A stretch of 64,000 nucleotides of DNA from Alteromonas profundi (GCF_010500865.1 NZ_JAAAWN010000003.1:124001-188000), one strand, 5' to 3'. Counted from the stretch's first letter, positions 9,183 through 20,914 are shown. Program-made: numbers and translations. The notes: generated by a model from the sequence alone, not told the origin.

Positions 9183-10004
9183 ATGCAACAGAAGAAATTG
9201 GCATTTATTGGCGCGGGCAACATGAGCCGCAGTATTATTAGTGGTTTAATTCAATCGGGTTATGATAAGTCGCGAATTTTAGCGAGCAACCCCTCAATGC
9301 CCAAACTTGAACAGTTAAAAGATGAATTCGGCATTCAGATAACCCAGTCTAATGATGAAGCCTGCCAATTCGCTGACGCAATCGTTCTTGCTGTCAAACC
9401 GCAAATAATGGGCAATATGTGTGAAGACCTTAAGAACAACAACGATCTCTCTGGCAAGTTATTTATGAGCATTGCTGCTGGTCTTCCAGTAGCCCGTTTG
9501 CAGGAGATGCTCGGTGGTGATTACCCAGTGGTACGTATCATGCCTAATACGCCTAGTCTTTTAGGAAAAGGTATGTCCGGCATGTACGCCGACCACACCG
9601 TGTCTGAAGAAGACAGAACGTACGTAGATGATGTTATGAACAGCGTAGGTGAAACCGTATGGGTTGAAGAGGAAGATGGCATTAACGGCGTGATTGCCGC
9701 GGCGGGCAGCAGCCCTGCTTACTTCTTCTTATTTTTACAATACATGCAGGAAGAAGCAATCGCCATGGGCTTTGATAAAGCACAATCGCGTCTGATGGTA
9801 CAACAGGCGATGCTAGGCGCAGCCGAAATGGTTTGTCACAACACAGACCTTGAATTAAGCGAGCTTCGCGCCCAAGTTACATCTAAAGGAGGTACAACTG
9901 CTCAGGCCGTTAATACCTTTATCGATGAGGGTTTAAAAGACCTTGTAAGTAAGTCTATGCGCGCAGCAGTAGCCCGCGCTGACGAAATGGCAAAGCAGCT
10001 TTAA
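9183..10004 (+). CDS. proC: Pyrroline-5-carboxylate reductase
   Basis: Reduces 1-pyrroline-5-carboxylate to proline with NAD(P)H, the last step of proline synthesis. The 273 aa length is typical. The Rossmann motif is FIGAGNMSRSIISGL at residues 9-23. VRIMPNTPSLLGKGMSG and the C-terminal QVTSKGGTTAQAV, the P5CR signature, line the active site. An AAAGGA ribosome binding site lies upstream. It is followed 20 nt later by yggT. Confidence 0.97.
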   Translation: MQQKKLAFIGAGNMSRSIISGLIQSGYDKSRILASNPSMPKLEQLKDEFGIQITQSNDEACQFADAIVLAVKPQIMGNMCEDLKNNNDLSGKLFMSIAAGLPVARLQEMLGGDYPVVRIMPNTPSLLGKGMSGMYADHTVSEEDRTYVDDVMNSVGETVWVEEEDGINGVIAAAGSSPAYFFLFLQYMQEEAIAMGFDKAQSRLMVQQAMLGAAEMVCHNTDLELSELRAQVTSKGGTTAQAVNTFIDEGLKDLVSKSMRAAVARADEMAKQL

Positions 10005-10024
10005 CGTTTGTAGGAAAAAACAAC

Positions 10025-10564
10025 ATGAATGCAACGGTTTTTCTAGTTGATACCCTGTTTTCTTTGTACTTGATGGTAGTAATTTTACGCTTGTGGTTAC
10101 AAGCAGTGCGAGCGGATTTTTATAACCCGTTAAGTCAGTTTGTGGTAAAGGCGACCCACCCCATCGTGGGGCCGTTGCGCAGAGTGATCCCCTCAATAGG
10201 CCGGTTTGATACTGCAACGTTTGTGTTGGCTGTGGCGGTGGCGGCACTGAAATTGGTCTCGCTTATCGCTATTTCAGGAGGCAGTTTTAACCCATTGAGC
10301 ATTTCCATTCTTGCTGTCATAACGGTAGTAAAAGAATTGCTGTCACTTATGTTCTGGGTGTTACTTTTACGCGCGATTTTAAGCTGGGTTTCCCAAGGGC
10401 AATCACCGGTTGATTACGTACTATACCAGCTAACAGAACCCTTCTTAGCACCTATCCGGCGAGTTATTCCGCCACTTGGGGGGTTAGATTTATCGGTACT
10501 TATTGCAATCATTGCATTACAGTTTCTTCAACTTCTGCTCCAAGATACGTTCAGATTGTATTAG
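10025..10564 (+). CDS. yggT: YggT family membrane protein
   Basis: Integral membrane protein with two YggT repeats (residues about 5-85 and 95-175), each with a pair of transmembrane helices joined by a PIVGPLRRVIP / PFLAPIRRVIP motif. The family has been linked to osmotic homeostasis and, in plastids and cyanobacteria, to thylakoid or cell-division functions; the role here is unproven. At 179 aa it is full length. It lies directly after proC, its usual gammaproteobacterial neighbour. Confidence 0.93.
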   Translation: MNATVFLVDTLFSLYLMVVILRLWLQAVRADFYNPLSQFVVKATHPIVGPLRRVIPSIGRFDTATFVLAVAVAALKLVSLIAISGGSFNPLSISILAVITVVKELLSLMFWVLLLRAILSWVSQGQSPVDYVLYQLTEPFLAPIRRVIPPLGGLDLSVLIAIIALQFLQLLLQDTFRLY

Positions 10565-10573
10565 TTACTGACG

Positions 10574-11047
10574 ATGAAAAAAAACTTTGGTGGCTTAATG
10601 AAAATCAAATATACCGGTTCTAGGCTGGCGTATATCTGCATCGTTAGCGCTCTGGCGCTTTTTAGCAGCCTTGCCCATGGCGAACAAAAACAACGCTTAG
10701 GCGAGTGGGATGTGCATTACATGGTAGTAAATACGCCCTTTTTAACCCCCGAGGTGGCTGCTGACTATGGCATTATGCGTAGTAAGTATAATGCCTTGGT
10801 AAACATCTCGGTGCTTGATGCTAAAAGCGGTGAAGCGCAACAAGTTGCAATATCTGGTGAGGCTCGCAACCTAATAGGTAACAATCGTAAACTTACCTTT
10901 AAAAAAGTTGCCGAAGCTGACGCTATTTATTACTTGGCCGTTTTGCCGTTTCGCGATCAGGAAACCTATCGCTTTACTATCAATGTTCAGCGCGGCAACA
11001 TTACGCAAACCTTGAATTTTCAACAAAAAATGTACGTTGACGAATAA
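10574..11047 (+). CDS. DUF4426 family periplasmic protein
   Basis: A secreted protein of about 150 aa matching DUF4426, a family commonly found next to yggT/proC. The hydrophobic segment LAYICIVSALALFSSLAHG is a Sec signal peptide, probably cleaved after AHG. The mature part begins EQKQRLGEWDVHYMVVNTPF and is predicted beta-rich. The internal ATG at 10598 gives a more conventional signal peptide and has GGTGG just upstream, so it may be the true start. The function is unknown. Confidence 0.82.
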   Translation: MKKNFGGLMKIKYTGSRLAYICIVSALALFSSLAHGEQKQRLGEWDVHYMVVNTPFLTPEVAADYGIMRSKYNALVNISVLDAKSGEAQQVAISGEARNLIGNNRKLTFKKVAEADAIYYLAVLPFRDQETYRFTINVQRGNITQTLNFQQKMYVDE

Positions 11048-11108
11048 CATTATTGTTCTGGTTTACTTTACCAAACAGAAATAGTGGTAAATAATCGTTA
11101 TAACTGGT

Positions 11109-13188
<2,080 letters not shown>

Positions 13189-13347
13189 AATATGTAGCGT
13201 TGAAATAAGCTAGGGATGTACGTTTGCAATTAACCACATGGCCCAGCGCTAGCAACATCGAATATGATGTGTTAGCTAGCTGGGTGTGCCATGAAGGAAA
13301 CTATCGGGAGTAAATAGAATGCGAAAGCATTTATATTTAGTTTGTTT

Positions 13348-13533
13348 CTATTTACTTAGACGAGCAGGCTTAGACTTTTTTCGTATCGAAAATAAACTTT
13401 GCCAAAAGGCAACTTCTAATACTATCGCTACTAACATAAAGACAAGCGCACCTGTAAAAAAACCTTTGGCATAACAAAAGATAGTAGCCACGGCTAAGAT
13501 TACTAATAGACCTAAACGCCATATTGATTTCAT
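13348..13533 (-). CDS. Small two-helix membrane protein, 61 aa
   Basis: Residues 7-25 (LGLLVILAVATIFCYAKGF) and 28-48 form two hydrophobic helices, followed by a strongly basic tail (RKKSKPARLSK). The positive tail predicts a cytoplasmic C-terminus. I do not recognise a family. The upstream sequence offers only a weak GAAAAG ribosome binding site. It is isolated between fadH and the alginate lyase gene. Confidence 0.55.
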   Translation of the reverse strand: MKSIWRLGLLVILAVATIFCYAKGFFTGALVFMLVAIVLEVAFWQSLFSIRKKSKPARLSK

Positions 13534-13617
13534 TTTTACATTCTTTTCATAGTTGCTTACTTTCAGTAAACTACAGCACCGTTACCTTTGCAAAACGTAA
13601 ACCGTAACAATTTGTAT

Positions 13618-13649
13618 ATCGCCTCCGATTAGTTTACCTCAGAGGCGAT
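13618..13649 (-). terminator. Hairpin downstream of the alginate lyase gene, possible terminator
   Basis: ATCGCCTC at 13618-13625 pairs with GAGGCGAT at 13642-13649. On the minus strand it follows the lyase stop codon by about 18 nt, but no strong T-run follows. Confidence 0.35.
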
Positions 13650-13666
13650 GATATAGCGGCACGCTT

Positions 13667-15202
13667 TTAGTGCTCCCACTCCTTTTCAAGTACACTCGCT
13701 GTGCCCGCTTCCACTTTAACTTCTTTTCTCGACTCGTTTCCTTTACTGTCTACCGCGTAAAATTCGTAAACGGTAATATCAGTGCCGTATTGTTTGCTTT
13801 CAATAATACGCTTTGGCTTAAACGAGGCATCATCAGTGGTCAGAGCGTTGACGACTATTTCGGGCAACTGCGCCCAAGTAAGATCTCGCTGTACTTCTAC
13901 CACTTTCCAACTGTCCTTAACCTGCAGCATATCAAACTCAATTTCACTCCCATCGGTTAATTGGCCTTCCACGTCCAGATAGGTTTTGCCGTGTTTGTAC
14001 TCTTTTTCTGCTTCTTTTACCGTAAAGTCTGGCGCTATAGCTTTGATAGCAGATAGCGCGCTTTCAGGTAAACGACTAATATCAAACGCTTCTTTCTCAT
14101 TTAATGACGAGCCCACCTGGGCTTTTTTACCATGGTTCGCTCTTGGAGGTACACTTTCTCCCACGTCTAGTCGGGTGAATGTCACACGGGCATAATCGCC
14201 ATTAGCTTTATCTTCTTCCCAGTTGCCTGTACCAAGACAGCCAGGATACCAAAATGCAGGGTCGTCTTTAGTGCTGCATTGGTTGTAGGCACCTGCTTTG
14301 AAATAATTCCAGTCTAACGTGTAGCCATAAGGATGGTCATGTGGGTCTAGAGTTCCATTAGCATCTACCGCGTTAGCCAAGTTAATTTGATACTCCACAG
14401 TCTCATGCCCCGGAGATTCAAATGTTAGATACATCACATCGCCGTGAACATTGACCACGTAACTAAACTCTTCCCCTAACGCAATGCCTTCTTCACCAGG
14501 GTTGTCTGGGGATGTCCATAAATTACCCCAAACCGGATAAGCAATGTCGGTACGATTAGGATCATCTTTTGGCAAGTTACGTTCATAGGTCCAAAAAACT
14601 GAGCCTGTTTCGTGACCGGGCCATTTTTTATAATAAATTTTGAGCGGCTCGTTACCCCAACCAAAACCTTTTACTTTTTTTTCCCACTTGGTGGCATGAA
14701 TTTGCCCCACGACCACCGAGAATGCTGGCGGTTTATCTGGATTTTTAGCTCTTAACGCAACATGGTTAACACTAAGCGTAGCTTCCATTTTACCGCCTAC
14801 ACGAGCAAACCTATTCGCGATAGGGTTACTTGCAACAGTGAAATTATTTTTAGGCGACTTTGTTTTAATTTTGGTATTCCCACCACGCAACATGTGCCTA
14901 AGTTCACTGCGCGTGTTGGTAGAGTTTGCTGTAGTAAGCGCCTTGTTTGGCGAGGTGAAAACCATGCCACCGTTCTCATCTAGATAAAAGAAATCAGGGT
15001 GGGAAAACGTCTGTAGCTCTTCAACTGAAATATTATCAGCTTTATTGTCGTTATTTTCATCGACCGGAAGCGTTATGTACCACTCGCTTAAATCAAATTT
15101 ATCTGCTGGCACAGCATTTTCCTGCCCGCTAGCATGAGTAGTAAATAACGCCATTAACGCCACGAACCCGCTGTGTACCCATCGCTGTGAAGAGACACCC
15201 AT
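13667..15202 (-). CDS. Secreted alginate lyase, PL7 family, with extra C-terminal domain
   Basis: Beta-elimination lyase acting on alginate from brown algae. Residues 1-26 are a Sec signal peptide ending in HASG. The catalytic jelly-roll spans about 35-347 and shows the three PL7 motifs: RSELR at 98-102, QIH at 167-169 and YFKAGAYNQ at 300-308, which supply the catalytic Arg, Gln/His and Tyr. QIH rather than QVH often goes with polyguluronate or mixed preference, but specificity is not certain from this. Residues about 360-511 form an additional region that looks like one or two PepSY-like modules (IKAIAPDFTVKEAEKEYKHG, then WKVVEVQRDLTW). It is a lone gene without an alginate-utilisation cluster. 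Confidence 0.9.
   Translation of the reverse strand: MGVSSQRWVHSGFVALMALFTTHASGQENAVPADKFDLSEWYITLPVDENNDNKADNISVEELQTFSHPDFFYLDENGGMVFTSPNKALTTANSTNTRSELRHMLRGGNTKIKTKSPKNNFTVASNPIANRFARVGGKMEATLSVNHVALRAKNPDKPPAFSVVVGQIHATKWEKKVKGFGWGNEPLKIYYKKWPGHETGSVFWTYERNLPKDDPNRTDIAYPVWGNLWTSPDNPGEEGIALGEEFSYVVNVHGDVMYLTFESPGHETVEYQINLANAVDANGTLDPHDHPYGYTLDWNYFKAGAYNQCSTKDDPAFWYPGCLGTGNWEEDKANGDYARVTFTRLDVGESVPPRANHGKKAQVGSSLNEKEAFDISRLPESALSAIKAIAPDFTVKEAEKEYKHGKTYLDVEGQLTDGSEIEFDMLQVKDSWKVVEVQRDLTWAQLPEIVVNALTTDDASFKPKRIIESKQYGTDITVYEFYAVDSKGNESRKEVKVEAGTASVLEKEWEH
15194..15201. repeat. GACACCCA repeat overlapping the alginate lyase start codon
   Basis: The first codons of the lyase read ATGGGTGTC on the minus strand, so the octamer TGGGTGTC of the dispersed family covers the start codon. 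This may be coincidence. Confidence 0.4.
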
Positions 15203-15814
15203 AAAAACCCCTTTATTCTAATTGCTATAACTTTTGGTGACACCAATCCATTGGTAAGCTAAAAATACAACCAACAAACTTACCAAATAAAAAACATTGC
15301 AATACCAATTTAACATCACAACATAACAATTACAAAAAAGTTTCATTAATATAACGAAACGACAGGTAAAAATGAGTACAACCAGACAGCCATAGGACGA
15401 AAAACGGACTCAAAACTAGACAGCCATAACGCCTTTGATCACGTAAATAAAATGAGTGACAGCGAGTAATAGGTAGATAATTAGACACCCAGTAGGGAGA
15501 TAACTAGACACCCAGCAAAATCCTAGAACGATAGGAATTGAGATATATTAAGACACGCATTATTGAAATCTATCGGACCACTTCCACTATCCACAAGCGG
15601 TACACCAGAGCTACTTTCGGTTTATTTTTCAAAGATATGTTGTGTCAACGGCCGACATGTACATTCATCAACAACGCAGCACTGTATGCAGTCAATTAAT
15701 TTTTATTCGTAATATATAGAATGAATTTTTGGTTAAGAAAGGTTATGTACTTCTCTTTTTTGTAAGGTTACGGAACATGGGAGACTATAAATTGAATGCT
15801 ATAAGAGGGCAGCG
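15203..15814. other. Long intergenic region with short repeats and palindromes
   Basis: Six hundred bases without a supported gene. Just upstream of the alginate lyase is a perfect 13-bp palindrome, TTGGTGACACCAA at 15234-15246, a possible operator. A second imperfect palindrome, GTTTC-N11-GAAAC, lies at 15340-15360. Short repeats of the GACACCCA/GACAGCCA family occupy 15383-15515. The rest is AT-rich. Confidence 0.5.
15383..15515 (+). repeat. Cluster of GACAGCCA/GACACCCA short repeats
   Basis: Four direct copies: CAGACAGCCAT (15383-15393), TAGACAGCCAT (15417-15427), TAGACACCCAG (15482-15492) and TAGACACCCAG (15505-15515). A degenerate AAGACACGCAT follows near 15550. They lie about 300 bp beyond the 3' end of the RAYT-like transposase gene. 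Confidence 0.65.
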
Positions 15815-16753
15815 TTACGCAATACGCTTTTTACGCGCAATAGAAACACTAACATCATTTGCAAAATGGGATTCAATACCTTTACTTAATATTGCCCAAT
15901 CGCTCATGGCTAACCCGGTACGAAGTAATATGGGTTCACAGTGGGTTGCAATACACCCCGGTTTTCCCAGCATCAGCGCGCGGCCAGATTGGTCGACCAA
16001 TTCTAAATAATCCTTCAACTGAAATGGTAAACTTTTGCGTGAAGTATCTTTCCTGCCGTTATCAAATTGCATAAGACTACGTGGTTGGCGCCTTTTTTGT
16101 GCGCATGCAACCCTCAACTTAATGCTAGTATAGAGTGAGGATTCGGGCCTTAACGCTTTGCCAGCTCGGATCGGGTTAAGATCGACATAAGCCATACAGG
16201 CTAATAGCGCGCCTTCATCTAAAAGCGCTTGTGATTTGAATCGCCCCTCCCAAAATCGACCAGTACACTCATCTTCTTTATTTGCCATCCTGGCTATGTA
16301 CTCGTTAAGTAGCCGCATAAACCAACTTATGTCATACAAACGTTTTCTATAAATAGCAACGCAAGATAATACATGCTCAATTTCAGCCTCGGACATGACG
16401 GCCCGCTGTTGTTTATCCATGTACTTTCGTGTAAGTAAGGTGCCCTTTTGAAGCGTGTGCCAGCGCTGCAAGACTTCTTCACCATCCATTCCTATCGCTT
16501 TTTCCTTATCCACATGTAGCACAACATGAGTGTGATTGCTCATCACTGCATAGGCGCAAATGTCTATGGCGAATGCCCCTGCCAATTTAAGCAATCGTTT
16601 TTCCACCCATTTACGACGGTGTTCATAGCATTTGCCTGTGTAGTGATCCTTACCGCACAAAAATGCTCGTCTGACGCACCTTGAAACGCAATGGTAATAG
16701 GGGGTATTAGCCAAACAAATAAGTGATTTACGAGGTCTGGGCATAGGCGTCAT
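15815..16753 (-). CDS. RAYT-like Y1/HUH transposase (Transposase_17 family)
   Basis: Member of the IS200-like tyrosine transposases associated with REP sequences (RAYT/TnpA_REP). The N-terminal YYHCVSRCVRRAFLCG is the family signature. The metal-binding HxH lies in MSNHTHVVLHV at about residues 74-76. A later helix (LLNEYIARMANK, then GRFWEGRFKSQ) should carry the catalytic tyrosine. The usual start in this family, MPRPRK, corresponds to 16744, three codons in. At about 310 aa it is complete. There are no flanking IS ends or target duplications visible, as expected for RAYTs, which are usually single-copy and domesticated. GACACCCA repeats lie on both sides. Confidence 0.85.
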   Translation of the reverse strand: MTPMPRPRKSLICLANTPYYHCVSRCVRRAFLCGKDHYTGKCYEHRRKWVEKRLLKLAGAFAIDICAYAVMSNHTHVVLHVDKEKAIGMDGEEVLQRWHTLQKGTLLTRKYMDKQQRAVMSEAEIEHVLSCVAIYRKRLYDISWFMRLLNEYIARMANKEDECTGRFWEGRFKSQALLDEGALLACMAYVDLNPIRAGKALRPESSLYTSIKLRVACAQKRRQPRSLMQFDNGRKDTSRKSLPFQLKDYLELVDQSGRALMLGKPGCIATHCEPILLRTGLAMSDWAILSKGIESHFANDVSVSIARKKRIA

Positions 16754-17145
16754 TAAATATAATGAAAAGAGGTAATAGTATGTATAAATTTAATAGCGTG
16801 TGTAACTGACCGTCAGTATAGCTTATCAGTAAAATGAACCTGGGATACGAATAGGCTCATTCTTATTCACTAACGCTCCTTAGCATCGGGCTTGATGGGG
16901 CTTCAATTGCACAAATAGAAAACACGTAGTGAGTGTCTATGCGAAGAGTATCTGTACGAGGTCTAGACGTTTGAGCGCTATGGGAGTCTTATAAGTATGG
17001 TAGATGCGCTCTTGGTGGCGCTGCACAGTCGCCTTGCGGTGGGTGTCTTGCAGGCAGTGGGTGTCTTGCAGGCAGTGGGTGTCTTGCTGGCAGTGGGTGT
17101 CTCGCAGGCAAAGCGGTACGCGGTGCCTGCGGGTACTTTGCCTTA
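16754..17145. other. Intergenic region with tandem array and hairpin
   Basis: No gene is supported. A reading frame at 17004-17252 merely reads through the tandem repeat into the antisense of yaaA. The region holds the four-copy 18-bp array (17039-17110) and, overlapping its last copy, an inverted repeat AGGCAAAG (17106-17113) / CTTTGCCT (17136-17143), with a GTAC/GTAC inner stem. Confidence 0.55.
17039..17110. repeat. Four tandem copies of an 18-bp unit
   Basis: The unit GTGGGTGTCTTGCAGGCA is repeated four times head to tail (17039, 17057, 17075, 17093). Copies 1 and 2 are identical. Copy 3 differs at one base and copy 4 at one other. Each unit contains TGGGTGTC, the complement of GACACCCA. 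There are no unique spacers, so it is not a CRISPR array. Confidence 0.9.
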
Positions 17146-17922
17146 TTAAGCCTCTTGGTTGCGTAAAAACACTAGTTCGGTTGATGTGCTTTGCGCTTCG
17201 CTATATTCATACCCATCAACGTCGAATGATTTTAATCCTTCAACATCAGTAACTTGGTTATCCAAAATATACCGAGCCATTAGGCCCCGGGCTTTTTTCG
17301 CGAAAAAACTGATTATCTTGTATTGGCCGTTTTTGAAATCTTTAAAGGTGGGTGTCACCACCATGCCATCAAGCTGTTTTTTCTTTACCGCTTTAAAATA
17401 CTCATTGGACGCGAGATTAATCAATACATTATCGCCTTGCTCGGCCAAAGCTTCGTTCAACGCCTCTGTTATGCGTGTCCCCCAAAATGCGTATAAATCC
17501 TTACCTTCTGGGTTAGCTAGCTTGGTTCCCATTTCCAATCGGTATGCTTGCATGAGATCTAACGGCCTGAGTAACCCATATAGCCCTGAGAGAATACGAA
17601 GGTGCTGCTGAGCATAATCGATGCTTTTCTCATTTAAGCTATAGGCATCAAGCCCCGTGTATACATCTCCATTAAACGCATACATAGCTTGGCGCGCATT
17701 GTCAGCGGTGAAAGGAGTAGAAAACGCAGAAAAGCGATTGGCATTTAATACGGCTAACTTATCGCTGATTTTCATTAACGACGAGAGACCTGCCGGCGAC
17801 AAGGTTCGGCAAACTTTCATTAATTTTTCTGTTTCGTCAAGTAGTGCCGGTTGCGAGTATGCACTGGTAGGCACTGCCGACTCAAAATCTAAATTTTTTG
17901 CGGGGGAAACAACAACTAACAT
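17146..17922 (-). CDS. yaaA: Peroxide stress protein YaaA
   Basis: DUF328/YaaA protein. In E. coli it lowers intracellular free iron under hydrogen peroxide stress and limits DNA damage. The 258 aa length is typical. The N-terminal [29 protein letters not shown], then [22 protein letters not shown] and the C-terminal [11 protein letters not shown] are family hallmarks. It is monocistronic, divergent from tal across about 290 bp. Confidence 0.95.
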   Translation of the reverse strand: MLVVVSPAKNLDFESAVPTSAYSQPALLDETEKLMKVCRTLSPAGLSSLMKISDKLAVLNANRFSAFSTPFTADNARQAMYAFNGDVYTGLDAYSLNEKSIDYAQQHLRILSGLYGLLRPLDLMQAYRLEMGTKLANPEGKDLYAFWGTRITEALNEALAEQGDNVLINLASNEYFKAVKKKQLDGMVVTPTFKDFKNGQYKIISFFAKKARGLMARYILDNQVTDVEGLKSFDVDGYEYSEAQSTSTELVFLRNQEA

Positions 17923-18211
17923 CTCAACTCCTTAATTTGGTACTGGGTCATTATACCACTGCTAACGCGGAAATTCGCAAAACCCAAGAAGAAAGGGTTC
18001 TATCGGTGTAACAGACAAATCCGATTAGCCAGTATTTCAGCGTGCTTGGCTGTAAATTATCACACGGGTTTGGTATAACTACGTCCTAAACATGCAAACG
18101 CTTCGTTTGTAATTAAGCGACAGCACCCTACATACGCAAAAACGCACCGTTTTACTCAACTTGCCCATCTGGTGAGTTGTCCGAATTTTTAGACTAAATT
18201 TAGAGAGAATT

Positions 18212-19171
18212 ATGAGCAATCAGCTAGCTTCGTTACGTGACATTACTACGGTTGTCGCCGATACCGGTGATATCGATGCAATTAAGAAGTATCAACCCGT
18301 TGACGCAACTACTAATCCGTCATTGTTATTAAAAGCTGCCAGCCTACCTCAGTACGCTGGATTAATCGATGATGCGGTTGCGTGGGCCAAATTGCAATCC
18401 AATGACAGCGAACAGCAACTTACTGACGCAGCGGATCAACTCTCTGTTGCCATAGGCAAAGAAATCTCAGCTACTATACCAGGGCGTATCTCTACCGAAG
18501 TAGATGCTCGTTTATCTTTTAACAAAGCCGCGACCATCGAAAAAGCAGAACGCTTAGTTCAATTGTATGAAGATGCGGGTATCGATAAATCTCGCATCCT
18601 AATTAAAATCGCCTCAACTTGGGAAGGGATCCAGGCAGCCGAAGAGCTAGAAAAGAAAGGGATCCAGTGTAACTTAACCCTGCTGTTTAGTTTTGCCCAA
18701 GCAAGAGCGTGTGCTGAAGCGGGTGTTTACCTTATATCGCCATTTGTAGGGCGCATTCTGGATTGGTATAAGAAATCAACGGGTAAAACTGAATACACAG
18801 CAGATGAAGACCCTGGCGTAGTGTCAGTGAGCCGTATATATGATTATTACAAAGCCCATGGCTATAAAACAGTAGTAATGGGTGCTAGCTTTCGCAACAT
18901 CGGTGAAATTCAAGCGCTTGCCGGCTGCGATCGTCTAACGATAAGCCCTGCATTGCTTGAAGAGTTAGCCAACCAACCTGGGGAGCTGGAGGTTAAATTA
19001 AAAGATAATGGCGCTACCAAAACTCCTGGCGACCGTTTAACCGAATCTGAATTCCGTTGGGATATGAATGAAGATCCTATGGCGACCGAAAAACTCGCCG
19101 AAGGTATTCGTAATTTTGCCGCAGACCAAGTGAAATTAGAAACCTTATTACGTGAAAAACTAAGCGCGTAA
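18212..19171 (+). CDS. tal: Transaldolase
   Basis: Pentose phosphate pathway enzyme that transfers dihydroxyacetone between sugar phosphates. The 319 aa length matches TalB. The N-terminus has [18 protein letters not shown] and [10 protein letters not shown]. The Schiff-base lysine is in [19 protein letters not shown] at about residue 131. Then come [19 protein letters not shown] and [11 protein letters not shown]. It lies 20 nt upstream of pgi, and the two are probably cotranscribed. Confidence 0.97.
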   Translation: MSNQLASLRDITTVVADTGDIDAIKKYQPVDATTNPSLLLKAASLPQYAGLIDDAVAWAKLQSNDSEQQLTDAADQLSVAIGKEISATIPGRISTEVDARLSFNKAATIEKAERLVQLYEDAGIDKSRILIKIASTWEGIQAAEELEKKGIQCNLTLLFSFAQARACAEAGVYLISPFVGRILDWYKKSTGKTEYTADEDPGVVSVSRIYDYYKAHGYKTVVMGASFRNIGEIQALAGCDRLTISPALLEELANQPGELEVKLKDNGATKTPGDRLTESEFRWDMNEDPMATEKLAEGIRNFAADQVKLETLLREKLSA

Positions 19172-19191
19172 CCGACGGGAGAAACAATATA

Positions 19192-20841
19192 ATGAGTGCA
19201 CTTACATCGTTGCCTGAATGGCAGACACTAACCAACTTAGCCAGCGCAATTAAAAATGCCCACATGCGGGACTGGTTTGCCAGCGATGCAAACCGCGCTG
19301 AAAGCATGCAATTAGAAGCATGCGGCCTATTTTTAGATTACTCAAAAAACCGTGTAAACGAAGACGCGCTTTCAGCACTTTTCGATTTAGCCCGTGCGTG
19401 TAAGCTAGAAGACGTTAGAGACGCCATGTTTAACGGTGAACAAATCAATAGCACCGAGGGGCGTGCGGTTTTACACACGGCACTTAGAAGCTTTTCTGAC
19501 CGCCAAATAATGGTTGATGGCAAAGATGTGATGCCGGAAGTGCGTGCAACCTTAAGTAAAATTGAAGCCTTTACGGCGTCAGTTCATAGCGGCGAGCACA
19601 AGGGCTATACGGGCAAACCTGTTAAGGATATTGTCGCCATCGGAATTGGGGGGTCTTTCTTAGGCCCTAAAATAATGACGGAAGCGTTAAAGCCCCATAC
19701 TGTTGATTCCGTTAAGGTACATTTTGTTGCAAATGTCGATGGGTGTCACATTCATGATGTGTTGTCCAAGGTAGATTTTGAAGAAACCTTAGTGGTAATG
19801 TCATCAAAGTCATTTTCTACGCAAGAAACGCTGCAAAACACCCTTACCGCAAAAGACTGGTTCCTTAAATCAGGCGGCACGCAAGAAGATATTGCGAAGC
19901 ACTTTGTTGCAGTATCCTCTAACGTTAAAGCCGCTACTGAATTTGGTATCAGTGAAGACAATATATTTCCGATGTGGGATTGGGTAGGCGGGCGTTATTC
20001 CTTATGGTCGGCTATCGGCCTTCCTATTTCTTTAGCGCTAGGCTTTGAAAATTTCAAAGGTTTGCTTGAAGGCGCTTTTGATATGGACACCCACTTCACT
20101 TCTGCTCCTCTAGAGCAAAATATGCCAGTTCTACTGGGTCTTTTGGGTGTCTGGTATCGCAATTTTTTCGATGCGCAATCTCATGTCCTGCTGCCTTACT
20201 ATCATTATTTGCGTGGCCTGCCTGCCTACGTTCAGCAGTTAGATATGGAAAGTAACGGTAAACAAGTAACCCAAGAAGGCGAAGATGTCGACTATCCGAC
20301 GGGTCCTATTATTTGGGGCAGTGAAGGAACGAACGGTCAGCATAGCTTTCACCAGCTTATCCACCAGGGCTCAGGTGTTATCCCTGCCGATTTCATGTTG
20401 CCTCTGCATGTGCCAAATCAAGATGAGACCCATCACGCGATGCTGGCTTCCAATTGTTTCGGACAAACCCAAGCATTAATGCAAGGCAAGACGTTTGATG
20501 AATGCTACGCCGATTTAGACGGCAAAGGCCTCAATGATGCTGAACGCAAACGTTTAGCAGCCCATAAAACCATGCCAGGTAACAAACCAAGCAATACTTT
20601 CTTGTTTGAAAGTCTAACGCCTAAGACACTTGGCGCGCTGGTTGCAATGTATGAACATAAGGTATTCGTTCAGGGCGTTATCTGGAACCTTAACTCATTC
20701 GACCAATGGGGAGTGGAGTTAGGAAAAGAGCTTGGAAATCAAGTTCTTGCAGGCATTCAGGGCGAGGCAAAGGAAGATAATTTCGATGCGTCAACCCAAC
20801 AATTGATTGCCCGTTTCAGAGCAGCGAATGCACCAAAGTAA
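19192..20841 (+). CDS. pgi: Glucose-6-phosphate isomerase
   Basis: Interconverts glucose-6-phosphate and fructose-6-phosphate in glycolysis and gluconeogenesis. The 549 aa length is typical. Two PGI signatures are visible: [18 protein letters not shown], holding the catalytic His, and the segment [18 protein letters not shown]. The catalytic Lys region is near the C-terminus ([13 protein letters not shown]). The tal-pgi pair ends in a terminator at 20887. Confidence 0.97.
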   Translation: MSALTSLPEWQTLTNLASAIKNAHMRDWFASDANRAESMQLEACGLFLDYSKNRVNEDALSALFDLARACKLEDVRDAMFNGEQINSTEGRAVLHTALRSFSDRQIMVDGKDVMPEVRATLSKIEAFTASVHSGEHKGYTGKPVKDIVAIGIGGSFLGPKIMTEALKPHTVDSVKVHFVANVDGCHIHDVLSKVDFEETLVVMSSKSFSTQETLQNTLTAKDWFLKSGGTQEDIAKHFVAVSSNVKAATEFGISEDNIFPMWDWVGGRYSLWSAIGLPISLALGFENFKGLLEGAFDMDTHFTSAPLEQNMPVLLGLLGVWYRNFFDAQSHVLLPYYHYLRGLPAYVQQLDMESNGKQVTQEGEDVDYPTGPIIWGSEGTNGQHSFHQLIHQGSGVIPADFMLPLHVPNQDETHHAMLASNCFGQTQALMQGKTFDECYADLDGKGLNDAERKRLAAHKTMPGNKPSNTFLFESLTPKTLGALVAMYEHKVFVQGVIWNLNSFDQWGVELGKELGNQVLAGIQGEAKEDNFDASTQQLIARFRAANAPK

Positions 20842-20876
20842 GGAAACTTGCGTGAAGTGACACTTCACCTTTGGTG
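20831..20876. other. Nested inverted repeats across the pgi stop codon
   Basis: An inner 17-bp perfect palindrome (GTGAAGTG A CACTTCAC, 20852-20868) is enclosed by an outer pair, CACCAAAG (20831-20838) and CTTTGGTG (20869-20876). The outer left arm overlaps the last pgi codons. No T-run follows, so it is not itself a standard terminator. It may stabilise the mRNA 3' end. Confidence 0.6.
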
Positions 20877-20886
20877 CAAAAAACTG

Positions 20887-20914
20887 AATGGCCGGCTTTA
20901 TACCGGCCATTTTT
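20887..20914 (+). terminator. Intrinsic terminator of tal-pgi
   Basis: Stem AATGGCCGG / CCGGCCATT with loop CTTTATA, followed by TTTT. Ends the tal-pgi transcript. Confidence 0.85.

Noticed and set aside
17039-17110. Possible CRISPR array
   Set aside because: The units are directly adjacent with no spacers, and no cas genes are present.
17004-17252. 82-codon reading frame with repeated WVSCRQ motifs
   Set aside because: The repeats come from the 18-bp tandem array and the rest is antisense to yaaA. There is no ribosome binding site or family match.
20085-20152. GACACCCA/TGGGTGTC octamers inside pgi (and others inside yaaA and aceK)
   Set aside because: They lie in well-conserved codons, so I attribute them to coding sequence rather than to the repeat family.
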